Shown piece after piece: positions 29,302 to 42,900 of a stretch of DNA of 64,000 nt. Numbering within the stretch: position 1 is the stretch's first letter; every line of letters starts with the position of its first letter. Position numbers and translations under genes: made by a program. Source of the DNA: Baylisascaris procyonis (taxonomy: Eukaryota > Nematoda > Chromadorea > Rhabditida > Ascarididae); NCBI GenBank assembly GCA_037389465.1, contig JAZARR010000207.1, positions 35,223-99,222 on the forward strand, given 5' to 3'. Under the pieces are notes generated by a model. The model searched no databases. It worked only from the letters and a program-made list of their open reading frames with translations, and was not told where the DNA came from.

Positions 29302-31517
29302 TTGCAAAAACTGTGGCTTATATAGTATCAAGTAGTAGGAAAAAATCATTATGTATGCAATAAGCACCACAACGAAATGATGATTTGCAATCGTATGTCG
29401 CCTTGCAGAAAATATGAAAACATTTGAAAATGTGGTTCTCCTTTTTGAAAACTGTACTTTTGAAATGCTCGAAATGCCAATGCTCAGTGCATTTTTGACA
29501 CAGCGAAAATGTGATTAGGACATTTTAAATGATTGATATCTCATCTTGAAATTGGTAGTACATAGTTTACAAAGCATTATTATTGACACGTGATTGTTGA
29601 TGTTCTTTCCGATGTTAGCTTCATATTATAAGTTTTTTTTTTTACTGATTCAAAGAGTTCACATTCACTTCTCGAGAGAAGCGAATAATGATCAAAAGAA
29701 TGGTTAAGAGGAGAAGAGTAGAAAATTTGCTGGTGGTTATTGAGAGGGATAGTTGAGGGTACTGCAACATCTTTATGTCTCGTTGATTGTTACCTGAGGA
29801 GTGGTATTACATAACATTTTAAAGCGGGTGCGTGTTATCGCAGTGCAATTTTTCTTCAGTTTTCTCTTTATATGATTCATTTCTTCAACCAACAGTTCTA
29901 AAGTATTATACTGTTGCGAAACAGTACGGGACAATTAAATATTACGAACTACGTTTAGATGATCGATCCGTTTAATTAGACTGGTGGATTCATCCTTGAG
30001 AAGCCCGCTTGTTTGAAATGTTGGAGATGTGTGCTGTCTATCCGGTATTTGGAGATCGGGAACGGATATATGGGAACGCGTTAGGTATATTTTACTATTT
30101 ATTCTGAACGTATAAAACTGTTCGTCATAGTTGAGTCAAAAAGCGTGACGCTCATCGGACCTGCAAACGAAAATCGTTGAAAAATAATGTCCCATATTCT
30201 AGTACGCCTAGAATTTGAATTTATCCGTTTGCGATCATCATGAAAACCATTTGATAGCAACGTCAACGATTTAGAAAAAGCTGCTTCAAAAAAATTGTTC
30301 GGATCATCATTTGAGAGCAAACGAAAAACAAACCTTTGTTTGAAAACTGCTAGAAGCGGAAAAGAAAGTGCAAAATTATCATGGATTCGACAAGTGGGGG
30401 TTTCAAATTTCCTCACATTTTTTTAATATTTCTAGAAAGCATTTTGCATAGGAACGTCTTGTATAAATTGTATAGAAATGCCCAAATTAGCTGTATTCCC
30501 TCGTAATCGTATAGTGGTCTAGTGCTTTGCGTTCATTGATTGCACATGTCTAGCATAAAGGTTTCATAATCTAGATTTGAGGTGCCGAAGCGGAATTACG
30601 TGTTGTGAAATTGGTGCTAACGAAAACGAAATTGAAGCTAGTGGTGTAACAGTCAAGAAAATTGAGCGACTCATTAATTTTCGTTGTTCCTGTACTCATT
30701 CTAGAACTGGTTTCAAACAGTATAAAAACATTTGTGCGTTCCATCAATTAGCATTTTGATCTTTTTTGTAGATCGCTAAGTTTGAGCGTGTGAGCTGCGG
30801 TTTCCGGTTTCTTCACGCTAAGTAACTATCCGCAGGAGAGAAAAAGAAGGCTTGTTTAGCATCAATAAAAGTGAGTAATTCGTTACTCTTGTTTATACAA
30901 AATACAATAGTTGGAAAAATGATCGCGTTTGAAACAAGGAATAACCGAGTATAAAAAGCGGAAAAACAAAAATTCATGTGAATCATTGATCACAGAGCGC
31001 ACAAGGAACCCCTACTGAAAGAAAGATTGGTTTAGATCTTATTGACATCATCCTTGAGACAGATTTTGTCACCGCTTTCTTCAATCATTCATAGTAGAGT
31101 ACGAAAGCAGGGACTAAGGGCGGGCATGGACTTCAGCTAGGGCACCCAAGGAGGCCTCGGAAGGGAACATCGTTGTACGATATGGTGAATCATATCCTCC
31201 GCAGGACGAGGGAGCTTTTCTGTGTTCGCGCTGACCCCTCCGCCGAGGGATTTTTTCGTTTTGGAAATTCCCCGCGAGGACAGGAAATGTTTGGCGGGGA
31301 GGGAGCCCGGTGAGGAATTTTTGCTTTTAATAAGACAAACTCATCGCTACTGTTCATGTCGCTGCGTTCTGTTGAACTCGCTTACATCGCGGTGGATTAG
31401 CAATTTTTGAAAGTTGCTATTTTGTAACTGATATGATGTAGTAGCTAATGATCAAATGATTTTGCTGCACATGAACACTCGGAAGCCGTCTTCATGGCCA
31501 ATGCTATCTATTCAAGA

Positions 31518-31920
31518 AATTTATTTCTGAATTTCCCTGGAATTATTGGAAGTTCATGTTTCGCATAGATTAGCGCAAAGGCCATAATAATCGTTTGAAA
31601 AAATCGTTTTAAAAATCCTTTTTCCCTGTGCATATTTTGTCGAACACGCCACCTGACGGCGTTTCCTCATGTTCCTGCGACGCAACAGAGAATTTTTTTC
31701 AGCTTGCAAAGGCGAAATCAGTCTATTTAACATGCTACATGAGAAAATCAGCTGGAATCCTTGCGATGTTCCCCGTGCCCCAGCAAGGGGCTTACTTTCA
31801 AAAAATTCCCACCGAGGACTAAAAATTCTAAAGTGCGGTTGCTGCCATGGTCCATAATCACTGAGTCACTTTCATGCAGGACCCCCCCCATCGGGGAGCT
31901 CCGATGAGGAATGAAATGAA
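31518..31920. repeat. Direct repeat flanking the minisatellite, left copy
   Basis: It matches 33773-34170: both contain tctgaatttcc, attggaagtt, atgtttcgcatagatta, tattttgtcgaaca, cacctgacgg, tttcctcat, agagaatttttt, and end near gagctccgatgaggaatg. The right end also resembles 21300-21430 in duplication copy 1. Confidence 0.8.
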
Positions 31921-32249
31921 CCAGGGCAGGGTTGAGTTCGGCTTGGATTTAGGGCTTTCTGTAGCCGTGCATGACTGCGTCCGTCCGCTTGCGGGTATGT
32001 ATGTATGTCTGCTGCGTGTGCAGTAATTTGAATTCGAGAATCACAGAAAATGGAGTTGCAATATTTATTGAATGTAGCGCACAACATAGCAAAAAAATCT
32101 CGTTGCTTAGGCTCAGGTTCGCGTTCGCGTTCGGGTGAAGGTCGCATATTGCCACAACGGCTTATTTCAGTACTTCACACACTCTTAAAATAGGAACTTA
32201 GGATGCTGTATATCGTTCGTGTTACTATAGAGATTTGGCTGTTTTTGCA

Positions 32250-33760
32250 GATTTTACGGACCTGCGACCTGCACGAACCTGTGCGAAAATTACGAAGCTG
32301 CACGAACCCTGCGAACATGCACGAATGCAGCGAACCGGAGTGAACTTTGCTAACATGTATGAACACTGCGAACCAGTGCAAATACTGCGAATAAACATGA
32401 AATTTGCATAAAAGGCGCTAACATTGCCAACCACTACAAATACTGCGAATGGGATGAACCTTGCGCAATGGGTACCAACATTGCGAACCGGTACGAATAC
32501 TGCGAACGGTGACGAATTTTGCGTAAGGGGTACCAACATTGCGAACCGGTACGAATACTGCGAACGGTGACGAATTTTGCATAAGGGTACCAACACTGCG
32601 AACCGGTACGAATACTGCGAACGGTGACGAACTTTGCGTAAGGGTACCAACATTGCGAACCGGTACGAATACTGCGAACGGTGACGAACTTTGCATAAGT
32701 ACTAACGTTGCGAACCGGTACGAACAGTACGAACGACCAACATTGCGAGCCGGTACGAATACTGCGAACAGTGACGAGGGGTACCAACATTGCGAGCCGG
32801 TACGAATACTGCGAACAGTGACGAACTTTGCAAGGGGTACCAACATTGCGAACCGGTACGAATACTGCGAACGGTGACGAACTTTGCGTAAGGGGTACCA
32901 ACATTGCGAACCGGTACGAATACTGCGAACAGTGACGAACTTTGCACCAACATTGCGAACCGGTACGAATACTGCGAACAGTGGCGAACTGCACTACCAA
33001 CATTGCGAACCGGTACGAATACTGCGAACGGTGACGAATTTTGCGTAAGGGGTACCAACATTGCGAACCGGTACGAATACTGCGAACGGTGACGAATTTT
33101 GCAGTACCAACACTGCGAACCGGTACGAATACTGCGAACGGTGACGAACTTTGCGTAAGGGGTACCAACATTGCGAACCGGTACGAATACTGCGAACGGT
33201 GACGAACTTTGCGTAAGGGGTACCAACACTGCGAACCGGTACGAATACTGCGAACGGCGACGAACTTTGCGTAAGGGTACCAACATTGCGAACCGGTACG
33301 AATACTGCGAACGGTGACGAAATTTGCGTAAATGGTGCGAACATTGCGAACCAGTACGAATACTGCGAACGGCGACGAACTTTGCGTAAGGGGTACGAAC
33401 ATTGCGAACCAGTACGAAAGTTGCGAGCCGGCGTGATTCTTGTGTACACGTACAAATACTGCGATTCCGCATGAATGCCGCGAACAAGCGCGAATTCTGC
33501 GAACGTGTACGAACACTGCAAACCAGCACAAACACCACGAACGATTGCAAAGTTTGCGAGCATGTACGACTACTGGGAGCCGGGCGAAATTCGCGAGCAT
33601 GTACGAACCTGCGAACCAGCACGAACACTGCGAAGCGGGGAAAACTGCGAAGGCGCCGTTTCGCGTCGGTTCGCGGCGCTTGCTCAAGTTCGCAGGGCTC
33701 TCGCAGGTTCGCAGGGTTTGCGCAGGTTCGCAGGGTTCGAGCAGGCTGGCAGGGCAATCT
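32250..33760. repeat. Minisatellite, 58-bp unit built from 19/19/20-base submonomers, with degenerate 19-bp flanks
   Basis: The core 32446-33420 repeats every 58 bases. The unit splits into gcgaaccggtacgaatact, gcgaacggtgacgaacttt and gcgtaaggggtaccaacatt. The flanks, 32250-32445 and 33420-33650, show the same 19-base rhythm but with diverged monomers. From about 33655 to 33750 the motif appears in opposite orientation (aggttcgcagggtt-type). Several core units are truncated. Very long open frames (417 and 351 codons on the minus strand) run through because no frame of that strand contains a stop. Confidence 0.95.
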
Positions 33761-33772
33761 ACCCGTTCAAAG

Positions 33773-34170
33773 AACTTATCTCTGAATTTCCTTCGGACTA
33801 TTGGAAGTTATGTTTCGCATAGATTACCGTAGAGGCCATAATGACGATCTGAAAACATCATTTTAAAAATCCTTCCTTCAGGATATTTTGTCGAACACCC
33901 CACCTGACGGCATTTCCTCATCTTCCTGCGACTCAATAGAGAATTTTTTCAGCTCGCAAAGGCGAGATCACTCTATTCAACACAGTACATGAGCAAACCT
34001 GCGATGTTCCCCGTGCCTCAGGGAGGGATTTACTTTCAAAAAATTCCCACTGAGGACTAAAGAGTTCTAAAGTGCGTTTGCTGGCATGGTCCAGAATCAG
34101 TGAATCACGCTCAAGCAGGACCCCCCATCGGCGAGCTCCGATGAGGAATGAAAGTGAACCTTGAACATTC
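33773..34170. repeat. Direct repeat flanking the minisatellite, right copy
   Basis: It is the partner of 31518-31920. The pair brackets the array, so the array either arose inside an already duplicated element or was bracketed by a duplication that spanned it. Confidence 0.8.
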
Positions 34171-34481
34171 ATCCATGGAATCCAAAAAGCGTAATGAATA
34201 TTGCATTTTAAACGTTTTAAATTTTTTTAAATTTCTGAAGGGAGATTAAATCTTCACTGGGCACTTTTCTCGAATGGGTAATGTTATGAGAAGCTATACT
34301 AGTTTTTATGGAAAAGAGCTACGTTTGCTGCTGAAGTCTAAGATAATTGAAGTAAATAATGCTTCGAAAAGATTGAGTGATTGATGAGAGTGAGAATTAT
34401 AATAATGCTAATAAAAAGAATAGCGAAAACATTGACGACTATCCAATAAATTTTAGGTGATTGTTAATTTTAGTTTCAGAG

Positions 34482-36341
34482 ATGGAACGCAGCATTAGTA
34501 AGATACGACCATTCCCGATAATTGCGCTAACATAGGCGCCTTAAGAACGTGGGGGGGGGGGGGAGGGGAGGGGAGCCGGCTGCAAGCCTGATAGCATTAA
34601 TCGATGTGAGATCATACTATTTGAAGGTGGGTATTATTTGGTGAAGCCTATATTTGGCTTTCGAGCAGTTTTCGATCAGCTGTCAGCCGTTCTTGAAAGG
34701 CATTACGTACCAGATAATACATATATGAGTGCACTGTGTGCTCATCTTTCGAGCACTCGTGAATCGTTTAATTTTTAGTAAGTCATCTATTAGCAAGTCA
34801 TTTATCAAACGTGCATAATTTTGAAAAAAAAAAAAAATCATATTTGCAGTCATCAGTGAAGTGATATAATGACTTATCATTGATTTTTTTTCTTCAAATA
34901 TGGTTTAGCGACAGCGATGAGACGATTCAAAGGATTACGCTAGATTCGCTAAATGCAGACCAGAAAATTGATGGACGGCATCAATATTTGGATATAACCT
35001 TACTAACCTCATGAATTCCGTTCCTCAACTTTACTATAATGCCATAGCATAAGTTGTTATTGATTTAAGCCTTTCCATTCAATGATAGAAAGTTTCTTAG
35101 GGAAGAAGTTGAAAATGCTTGTTGAAATAAGTTACAAATGGTATTGATTTTTTTATTGTTCTTTCGACATTCATTACTCATTTCATAATTATATTTACAT
35201 AATACGCAAAGAATTCCACCGATGTTTTCTTTGCTTTTTTCTGTTCAAGCTTAGAAGGTTGACATCACAAAATTTTGCAAAGATTAGGAGATAAAAAATC
35301 GATTGATGTGAAATCACTTTGGAAATTGAATATATTTATCGCTTAATGTTCATCCTTTAATAAACTTTTCCCTTCAAATAACTCGTCCCATCGTCCCTTC
35401 CTATCCTCCACCTACATCTTTCCTCTATTTCGTCTTTAGTTTAAAGGGTAAATATGATGTGTGCTTCAATAACTTATTCCTCTTTCATCAAAATACTCCA
35501 GAAAATGCTGTAAATTTTTTTTCACGTACATCGAACATAATTCAATACTTCATCAAAATTTTGAAAATAAAAATAATTTCCCTTTTTCACAGAATTCCCC
35601 TGAAAAGGTGGAAGAAATTTTGAATTCTATGAAGTTTGAATTGAGATAACATAGTATACGCTCTAAGATTTCATGAATTTTCAGGAAAATTGCAACTTGG
35701 TTTTAGCTTATGAACCTGTCAGAAAAACCTTCCACAGTGCCCTATCTTTTGCAATTTGTTGGTGAAAGCCAAATTGGGTGATGAACTTGCCACACTGCGA
35801 AAGCTTGGCTTCTATTTCCTCAATGAGGATAAAGTGACATGTAACACATCTCGAGTTTCGATAAATCTTTCAATTAATAGACTTGCAGTATACATTCGCA
35901 ATCGACATTTAATGGTTAATGATGCCGGATAACGAAGAATATTGCCGATATGCGGTTAAGTTCAAAAGAGTCAAGTTTAGCACAATAGGTTGACATTGAT
36001 GGAGCCTAGCAATTTTTGAAGAGAGTGATTATTGTCGGCGAATCATAAAAATTTGAACATTTATTTACACGAAGAGTGAGAATATAGCCTAACTCGATAG
36101 CCTGTCCTTTATGTGTTTTCTATTAAATATCATGTATCATGAAGTTTTTTTTTAATTACAGGCAGCAGCTGATCCACTCAAGAGGGGGACAATCGATACA
36201 CTAGCAATGCGCTCATATAGTCATTCTCAATTTGAATTTTATCAAGTACTCACAGATCATGTATATAAATTTAATAACACCGAAGTCTTTCTTAGTCGAA
36301 TAATGCTACCGTATGCATACTATTTTATGTTTACTGTTTGA
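34482..36341 (+). pseudogene. Decayed copy of the nucleotide-sugar transferase, exons 2-5 missing
   Basis: Exon 1 starts with the same ATG context but is cut after 17 codons by TAG at 34533. The sequence then jumps, through a run of G (34551-34575), to the equivalent of intron 5. Exon 6 (34627-34777) is open but has lost one codon and the Cys of the TRCEFF segment. The exon 7 equivalent (from 35685) reaches a stop after six codons (TAG at 35704) and has a later frame shift. Exon 8 (36162-36341) is still open over 180 bases, with AMRSYSHSQFEFYQ and LPYAYYFMFTV. The missing exons include the FWMVQQ and DTFWR region, so no active enzyme is possible. I see no sign of an alternative gene. Confidence 0.88.
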
Positions 36342-36359
36342 GATTTACTTAGAACACAA

Positions 36360-39300
36360 TATTAGCTTACTTGTATTTAACACCTTTAGGCATAAGGAAA
36401 AGCATAGCAATAATAATAATTTCGAAAAAATTCCTCACTCCAATATATCCTTTATTTTCATAAAAATTTTTGCGTAAATAAAAATTTCAACAAATCATTG
36501 GGTCCTTGACTGGTGACGAAAATCAACTGCCAATCCCTTAGTGTTTTTGTTGAATGCTATATTCTGCAACCTTGATTCACAATATGAATGTGAAGTTTGC
36601 GGTAAAATCTTCACGCGTAAATTGATAAATTAACCTATGCGAATTAATCAATCGTTCGCGCTGATAAGAGATATGTTTATTATTTTTCTATATGGAAAGA
36701 AAAGAATATGGAATTGCAAAGATAGGAAGAAAGAAACTTAACATGCCACGTTTTTTCTGAACTCTCAACAAACATAGCAATCATTCACCCTCTCACTTGC
36801 ATTTTGATTTATATACCTGCATGCATTAATGATTGCTTTGATAAGATGGTTCATTTAAAAACAATCTTGGAATTTTAAATTTCCCATGAATTTTTGAAAT
36901 GGTTGACGTTTTTATTCAACGGTAAGGACGAGCACCCTCCCTCTCCCGATATCTGTTTTCTTTTGTGGGGAGTCGATTTCAGAAAAAAATCCCACATATG
37001 CCAAGGAAAATGGCTGAGTATGTTGTGACTCGAATTAGTGGGGCATGACCCCTCTTATATGGCGTGAATGACGCAATTAACGTCTTTTATGCGATTGAGT
37101 ATGGCGCCATTTCTTTGAAATATGCTCAGCAACAATGCTCATGCAGATTAGCCTCAATTACTTGCATAACGCCTTTCACCTTTTGGCGGCTCTCTCAGCA
37201 ACGATGTGAACATGTGATAGAAGCGTTTTCACTTCCTAATATTAGTGACAGAGTTTGATCAGACAATTCAAAAATCATCTAACCACTTATATAGCAGCCG
37301 TCAATATCCTTGAGAGTAAAGATGAAGGTAACTTTTGAAAAGACAAGAAAAAGCGACGAAACAGATGTGACTTTGAAACGTTCGTTTGATTATGGGAACA
37401 GCTAAACTCCTCATACACTTGTTGGTCACCGCCTGCTCCACGGTGACAAGATGAGGGCCTAATTGCATGTTCTAGGATTAATTAATAAAAAAACAAATTT
37501 TTTTATTCTTTCTCTAACTTCATGAATATTGCGTTTAGAGGTTGTGTCAAAAAACAGCTCCAACAATGTGTCCATACGATATTCAATACAAGCGGAATGT
37601 TCAGAAAGTTTATTCTCTCCCAATTATAGATTCATATAACAACTAAAAGAGCATGTAATAAACTAGAGTTTATATTCACACATGATACTGTACACGAAAG
37701 CCCTCTTTTGTTTTTTTTGGAAATATTTTTCTGCCACCTTTTTTACAAATGTCAGCAAACTGTGCGAATTACGATATCATTCAAGTAAACAATGATATAA
37801 GAAATTTCGGGCAATATTTTAAAGCGATATTCTCCTCTATGTCGTGATCTTTTCATTCTATAATACATTTTGAGGGGTTAAGCAATAAAATCTTGTTACT
37901 TTTAAGGATGAAATGCCTTTCTTAGAAACGCTAAGAAGTGATAAAAGAGCGCTTTTTTCAATATTCAAGTCTGTACATCATGATAGTATTTGAGCATAAA
38001 TCAAATTATGCAAATTTTATGACATCAAATACACAAGAATTTCATACTGCTTATCTAAACAAACAAATAAGAATCCATCACTCATGAGGGACCGCAAAAA
38101 TATTCTTGAACGACATGATATGGAGTATGACTTTCGAAAATTTAAAATTTTATGGCTTTTATGAGATATTTCCACAAACATTTTCTTTTTAAAAAAATTT
38201 GTTACTATATACGAAACAATTTGTAAAAAAAGTTGAGGCATTCAAGTTTTTTTTTGAAGTGAAAATTTTCTACTGAACGAATATTTTACACGGTTCGAAA
38301 AATTTATTTGTCCTTTTTAATTAATACAATGAAAAGTGCTTTTCCATTTTTTACTATTTAAATGAAATACACTGAATAATTTTAAATGTATTCAAAAACG
38401 ATTAAAGATATGTACAGGAAAAAAAATTTTTAAATATCTTTCAGAAATAATTAATAGCACATGAATGAAAAAAATTTCTTCCACGAACAGATAAAACGAG
38501 TGACTAGCACAACAGTGATCACAAGGAAACAATTCAGTGATCTATGACAAAAACTAACATGTAAAGTTTACTATATTGCCTGAATGATGCATGAATACTG
38601 ATGGAAACATGACAAAAATGTGTGTGAAACAAGTGCTCGGTATATCAGTAGCAGTTCTATTTGAATGGAGCGGGAGGGGAAGGAGGAGGGCGAGGGGTAA
38701 ATGGAGGGAGGGAGACGGTGGGAGAAGAGGTATTTGAAGGAACGAGCAGAACGATCGTCACTTCTTTGTTTACAGCTGGCGCTCTACCGAGCCACCGGTT
38801 AGTTAACGCGAGTGTCTGAGGGGCAGAGGTTTAAAGAGATTTGAAATGACACCCTGCTTTGACCCTTTTCGATACTTTAACGGTATGCAATTATTGTAAA
38901 ACACAAGAACCAGCTCATGCAATTCACTTAGTGGAATATGGCCCCCCAATGGGAGTGATTATAGGACGAAAATAGTTCCAATTATGAAAATGGCTCAACG
39001 CGCTGTAAATAAAGGAGTGACCGTTCGAAAACTCATTGAAAAAATTGAATTTAATAACTAAGGTAAATTATAAATTTCAATTCTAGTGTAATATGAGAGC
39101 ACATAAAGTGAGATGAATGGTTTGGCTGCTTAGAAAGGTAACATTATTGTTCTTTCATGCACGAAAAATATGAAAAGAAAAATTCTTTCTCTCTGAAATC
39201 GATCAAAACGGTTCCACTAGTTGTGTCCTCAAAAACTGCGAAATTCCTAGAGTTCTTAAGAACATGAAATCGTCTCTCTAAAGTTTTTATTCGCTGTTTT

Positions 39301-39990
39301 GAGAGGGAACAATGTTGATTATGGCGCTATTATTTACTGTGTCGTTCTATTTGAGAAAGAGTTTAGCTCACGATACGATTATTATCTCTTTTACGGTCAT
39401 TGCTAGCGCTCTAGTAAGCCAACAACTTTCTTTCTGTTTCTCTAAAGCATTTTCCCTTCCAATTCTCTTTTTGTTTACGACTATTGATAGATAGTGAACC
39501 ACTACTATTTTCTATCTTTTCATTTCCCGATGAAAATTCATTGAAACTGGTTTCTTTTTTTTTGCTTCCGCCTTCACTTTTTCGTAAATAATTTTCTTGA
39601 CAAGTGAATAATGTGGCGAAGATTTTTTCTAATTGATTAAACTAAACTTTTATTCCAAATAAATAAACAAACGACAAGAGAATTTAGTTCACCTCAGAGA
39701 TTTTCGACTAGCAAAATAAAACTTCGAAATTTTTCCTCTTTATCGATAATCTCCTTGTCAATTTCTACATGCAGCTTATAAGAATATGCAGAAGGAAATT
39801 TCTCAAAGTGTTGCATACGCTCATAATCTCGGGATTTATTCCTATTTTAAAATTCTAGAGTCATATTTAACCATATTATGTGATACCTTGAAATTCTCTC
39901 ACTTTTTTCATCTAATTTGCTTTCAACGTTCTATTGAAAATAAGCAATAAGAAGTTACTTGATAATAATGGCATTTCTTCAACGTATGAC
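36360..39990. other. Intergenic, no gene seen
   Basis: This AT-rich spacer separates the pseudogene and the convergent minus-strand gene. A purine-rich, G-rich tract lies at 38668-38736. ORFs of 64-74 codons on either strand lack protein character. A TTTATT at 39835 is a possible polyadenylation signal (AATAAA on the minus strand) for the neighbouring gene. Confidence 0.5.
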
Positions 39991-39996
39991 GCAATA

Positions 39997-42900
39997 TTAA
40001 CATAAAAGCGTTACGGAAAAGGAAATTATAATAGTGATCGATAGCATAAAAAGCTGATGATGGAACGGTGTCGATGCGGATGCGGCCCGCTTATATGGAC
40101 TTGCTTCTGAATCGAATGTCGATAATTCGTAATCTTTTGTGTGTAGTTTACCTGAAATTTCTTTTTAAACTTCAGCAAATATAATTAAAAATACAGTTGA
40201 TAAGTGAAATTCTATATGAGAAATAAGAAAGTAGAAAAAATGAAAAGAAGTAGGTAATACTATAAATCTTAGGAAAAAAGGTAAAATTCATACCAAAATA
40301 GCATTTTTCAATATTTATTCCAGCAACGAGCCTTCCCATTGCGGTATAGCCAGTGACCAATGGCTCTTCAAGGAGGCAAAATTGCCCATAGTCGACGTCT
40401 TGTTTCAATAAAGAAAACATTACTTCGAGATCGCTGGATTCACGATAGTTGAACACTTGAGAAGGCACCAACGGACCTGAACCACCTTGTAACGATGCAG
40501 TAAGCCTGCAAAGAATGATAAATGTTGTCTAATTTCGATTATATACATGAATTATTAAGAAGGTTTTTACCACTACATATTTAATTTGCACCGAAATTTT
40601 TTTGAATAATAGCGAAAAAGCTGCAGACATAGGAAAGTAATTTTTTTTTTTAAATCTTCCTATGTAAAAAGTTTTTGGAGAAACGATGGGTGAAAGGAAA
40701 AATACTAAAGCGAGCGTATTTTTCTCTGAAAATTTCAGAGAGAATTTTCTTAATACGGGGGACTACTATGGGGCACTATTGGATAGTGTGCTACATTTAC
40801 GCTATCAATTAATAATTAAAATATTTACCAGTGAATTTGCAAATTTCGAACTATATAGAGTTTGATTTAAAGCATTAGAAATATTAAAAATGCGACTCAC
40901 GAATCTTCTGGTCTGATCTTAAACGCCTATCCAATAGTGTCACAAGCTGTCAGCAAATCTAGCATTTTAATGGTGTTTTACGGTACATTCGAGGATTTCA
41001 TTTATCTAGTATATTCTCATAAAATTCATCGTTGACTGTTTCATGTTGCTCCGAAGGTAGAAAAATCAAGTATTTAAAATAAAAAATTATTCTAAACCAA
41101 TTCCGCAGGATGCTGATATTTATACTACAAGAAATTAATGAAAATCCGAATCAAAATCGAACGTTTTTCTTTCTATCGCCATACGATATTTATGATGAGG
41201 AATTTTAAAGAAAAGAGACTGAGCTTCAAATCCACATATTTCAAATTCTTCCATTTCTTTATTCTCAATTCAAATTTTCAATTTCAAGGTGAAGGAATTT
41301 CAAGTCATTTTTTTTCAATTTCAATTTCGAATTTTTCAAACAACACGAGTTCCACCGAAATGAATTTCTTCCTTCCTTCTTCTTTATACAATTTAAAATA
41401 ACTTTCCACTTTTACTTCAACAAAGACTAGGTTACTTAATTAGGGAAGATTTTTAATAAGATTGAAAAATATCGCTAAATGAGCCGGCTGTTTTTTTGCG
41501 AATATAAACCTATTTTATCAATTTGTCGAACTTTCGGTCCCCATTCAGCATGCAGTATTTTTTTAATTTCATTGTTATGTATTAAAACGTCTTCCATTTT
41601 TAATCCTCGCCCATCCATCACTTCTCAAATCTTTTTGCGTACTTTAATGAACGACTGATTGCAGTTTAAATGCACTTTTTTTCAAAGCAGCCACAGACCA
41701 CAACAAGTTATGGTGCTGAATTCTATGATAGACTTGAAATTAAGAATTTTTTCAACTAAACGAATAATATCCTACTATGGGATTATTATTATTTAGTATT
41801 AGTACTATAGGTCCATAGTATTTAGCATGAAATATATTAGCATCAGTAAGTCTGATATAGCGGATTAAAAGTTCGCCTAGATATTAGTTATAAAAATAGA
41901 TCCGCTAAGTTGAAATCATAGATTTTGTGAAAAAATTAGTGAAACAGTGATGAGGCTTCTTCGTGATTTTGAGTGCAAGTAAAACTTTGCTTTGAGAGGT
42001 TTTTTGATTGACACCGTTTGTTTTGCTAGCCCCACGAAGTTTTATACATAAATGACTGTCATTCATATACATCAAGAAGATTGTTTCCTCAACAGAAAAT
42101 GAGAAATAGAGAAATTATGTTTCTGAAATGATGCCAGTGCTAGTTTATAGTAATCTAATACTACAACAAGGGGCTATATTTGAAAATCCAGTGTTACTGA
42201 GCTCAATCATTGGGGACACCTTTAAAAGGTGAAGCGTTCATTCTTAACACCAATGGCGTCATGATCTTTGCTCATATCCCCAATATTTACTCATATTTTA
42301 TAATTTCTTTGTGCTAAAGTTAATATTATAAAAAAAGTATAGCTTACCTCATGGGAAAATCCACTAGAGAGCGAACACGAAATCTCATCGTTGTAGATCC
42401 AATATCAATAATTTCGATATCAGCAACTGTTGTATCTGCATTTTTACCAAATCGATCTAATGTTCGCAGAATTCGGCAATCAGTACCTGTCGATTCGTTA
42501 TGTCGATTGAAATTTTCCCATTCAACGCAAACGTAATACCATGAACGCTCACGTAAATCCGATAGATTCACCTAGAATGATAAAGTTTTAAAAGTGAAAG
42601 TTCAAGCTCAAGTTTAAATTTCTAATCAGACTACTTGATTACAATATTAGTAATGGAATTTCTCAACTAAGATAAATTTAGCCGTAAAAAAGGAAGATTT
42701 GCTGGAAGAACTTATTATATACTTTTTAGGAGATTAGAATTCCTTTCACTTTCTCTGTCATAATGGTTTAGCCTAAAAACAATCTTGAAGGTTAAGAAAG
42801 AATGTTGCACATGCTCAGATTAGACCTCCACAGCTCTACAAATGTGAAACCAAGTATAAATATTTATTTATTGTTGGTGAAGATCCTATGCTGTTTCAGA

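Larger units (their letters stand above)
29400..34260. repeat. Segmental duplication copy 2, block upstream of the transferase pseudogene
   Basis: The block is collinear with 18420-21655 at roughly 75-85% by eye but is enlarged by an inserted minisatellite and a local duplication. About 31080-34170 is noticeably GC-richer than the surroundings. ORFs here are short and not kept open between copies, so I call none of them genes. Confidence 0.7.

Noticed and set aside
32434..33757. Long minus-strand ORFs (417 and 351 codons) as repeat proteins
   Set aside because: All three frames are open and encode the same cycling peptide; it is a product of the 58-bp unit. The same applies to the plus-strand ORFs at 43151-44153.
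42351..42536. Plus-strand 61-codon ORF
   Set aside because: It is the antisense shadow of exon 5 of the minus-strand FN3-like gene.
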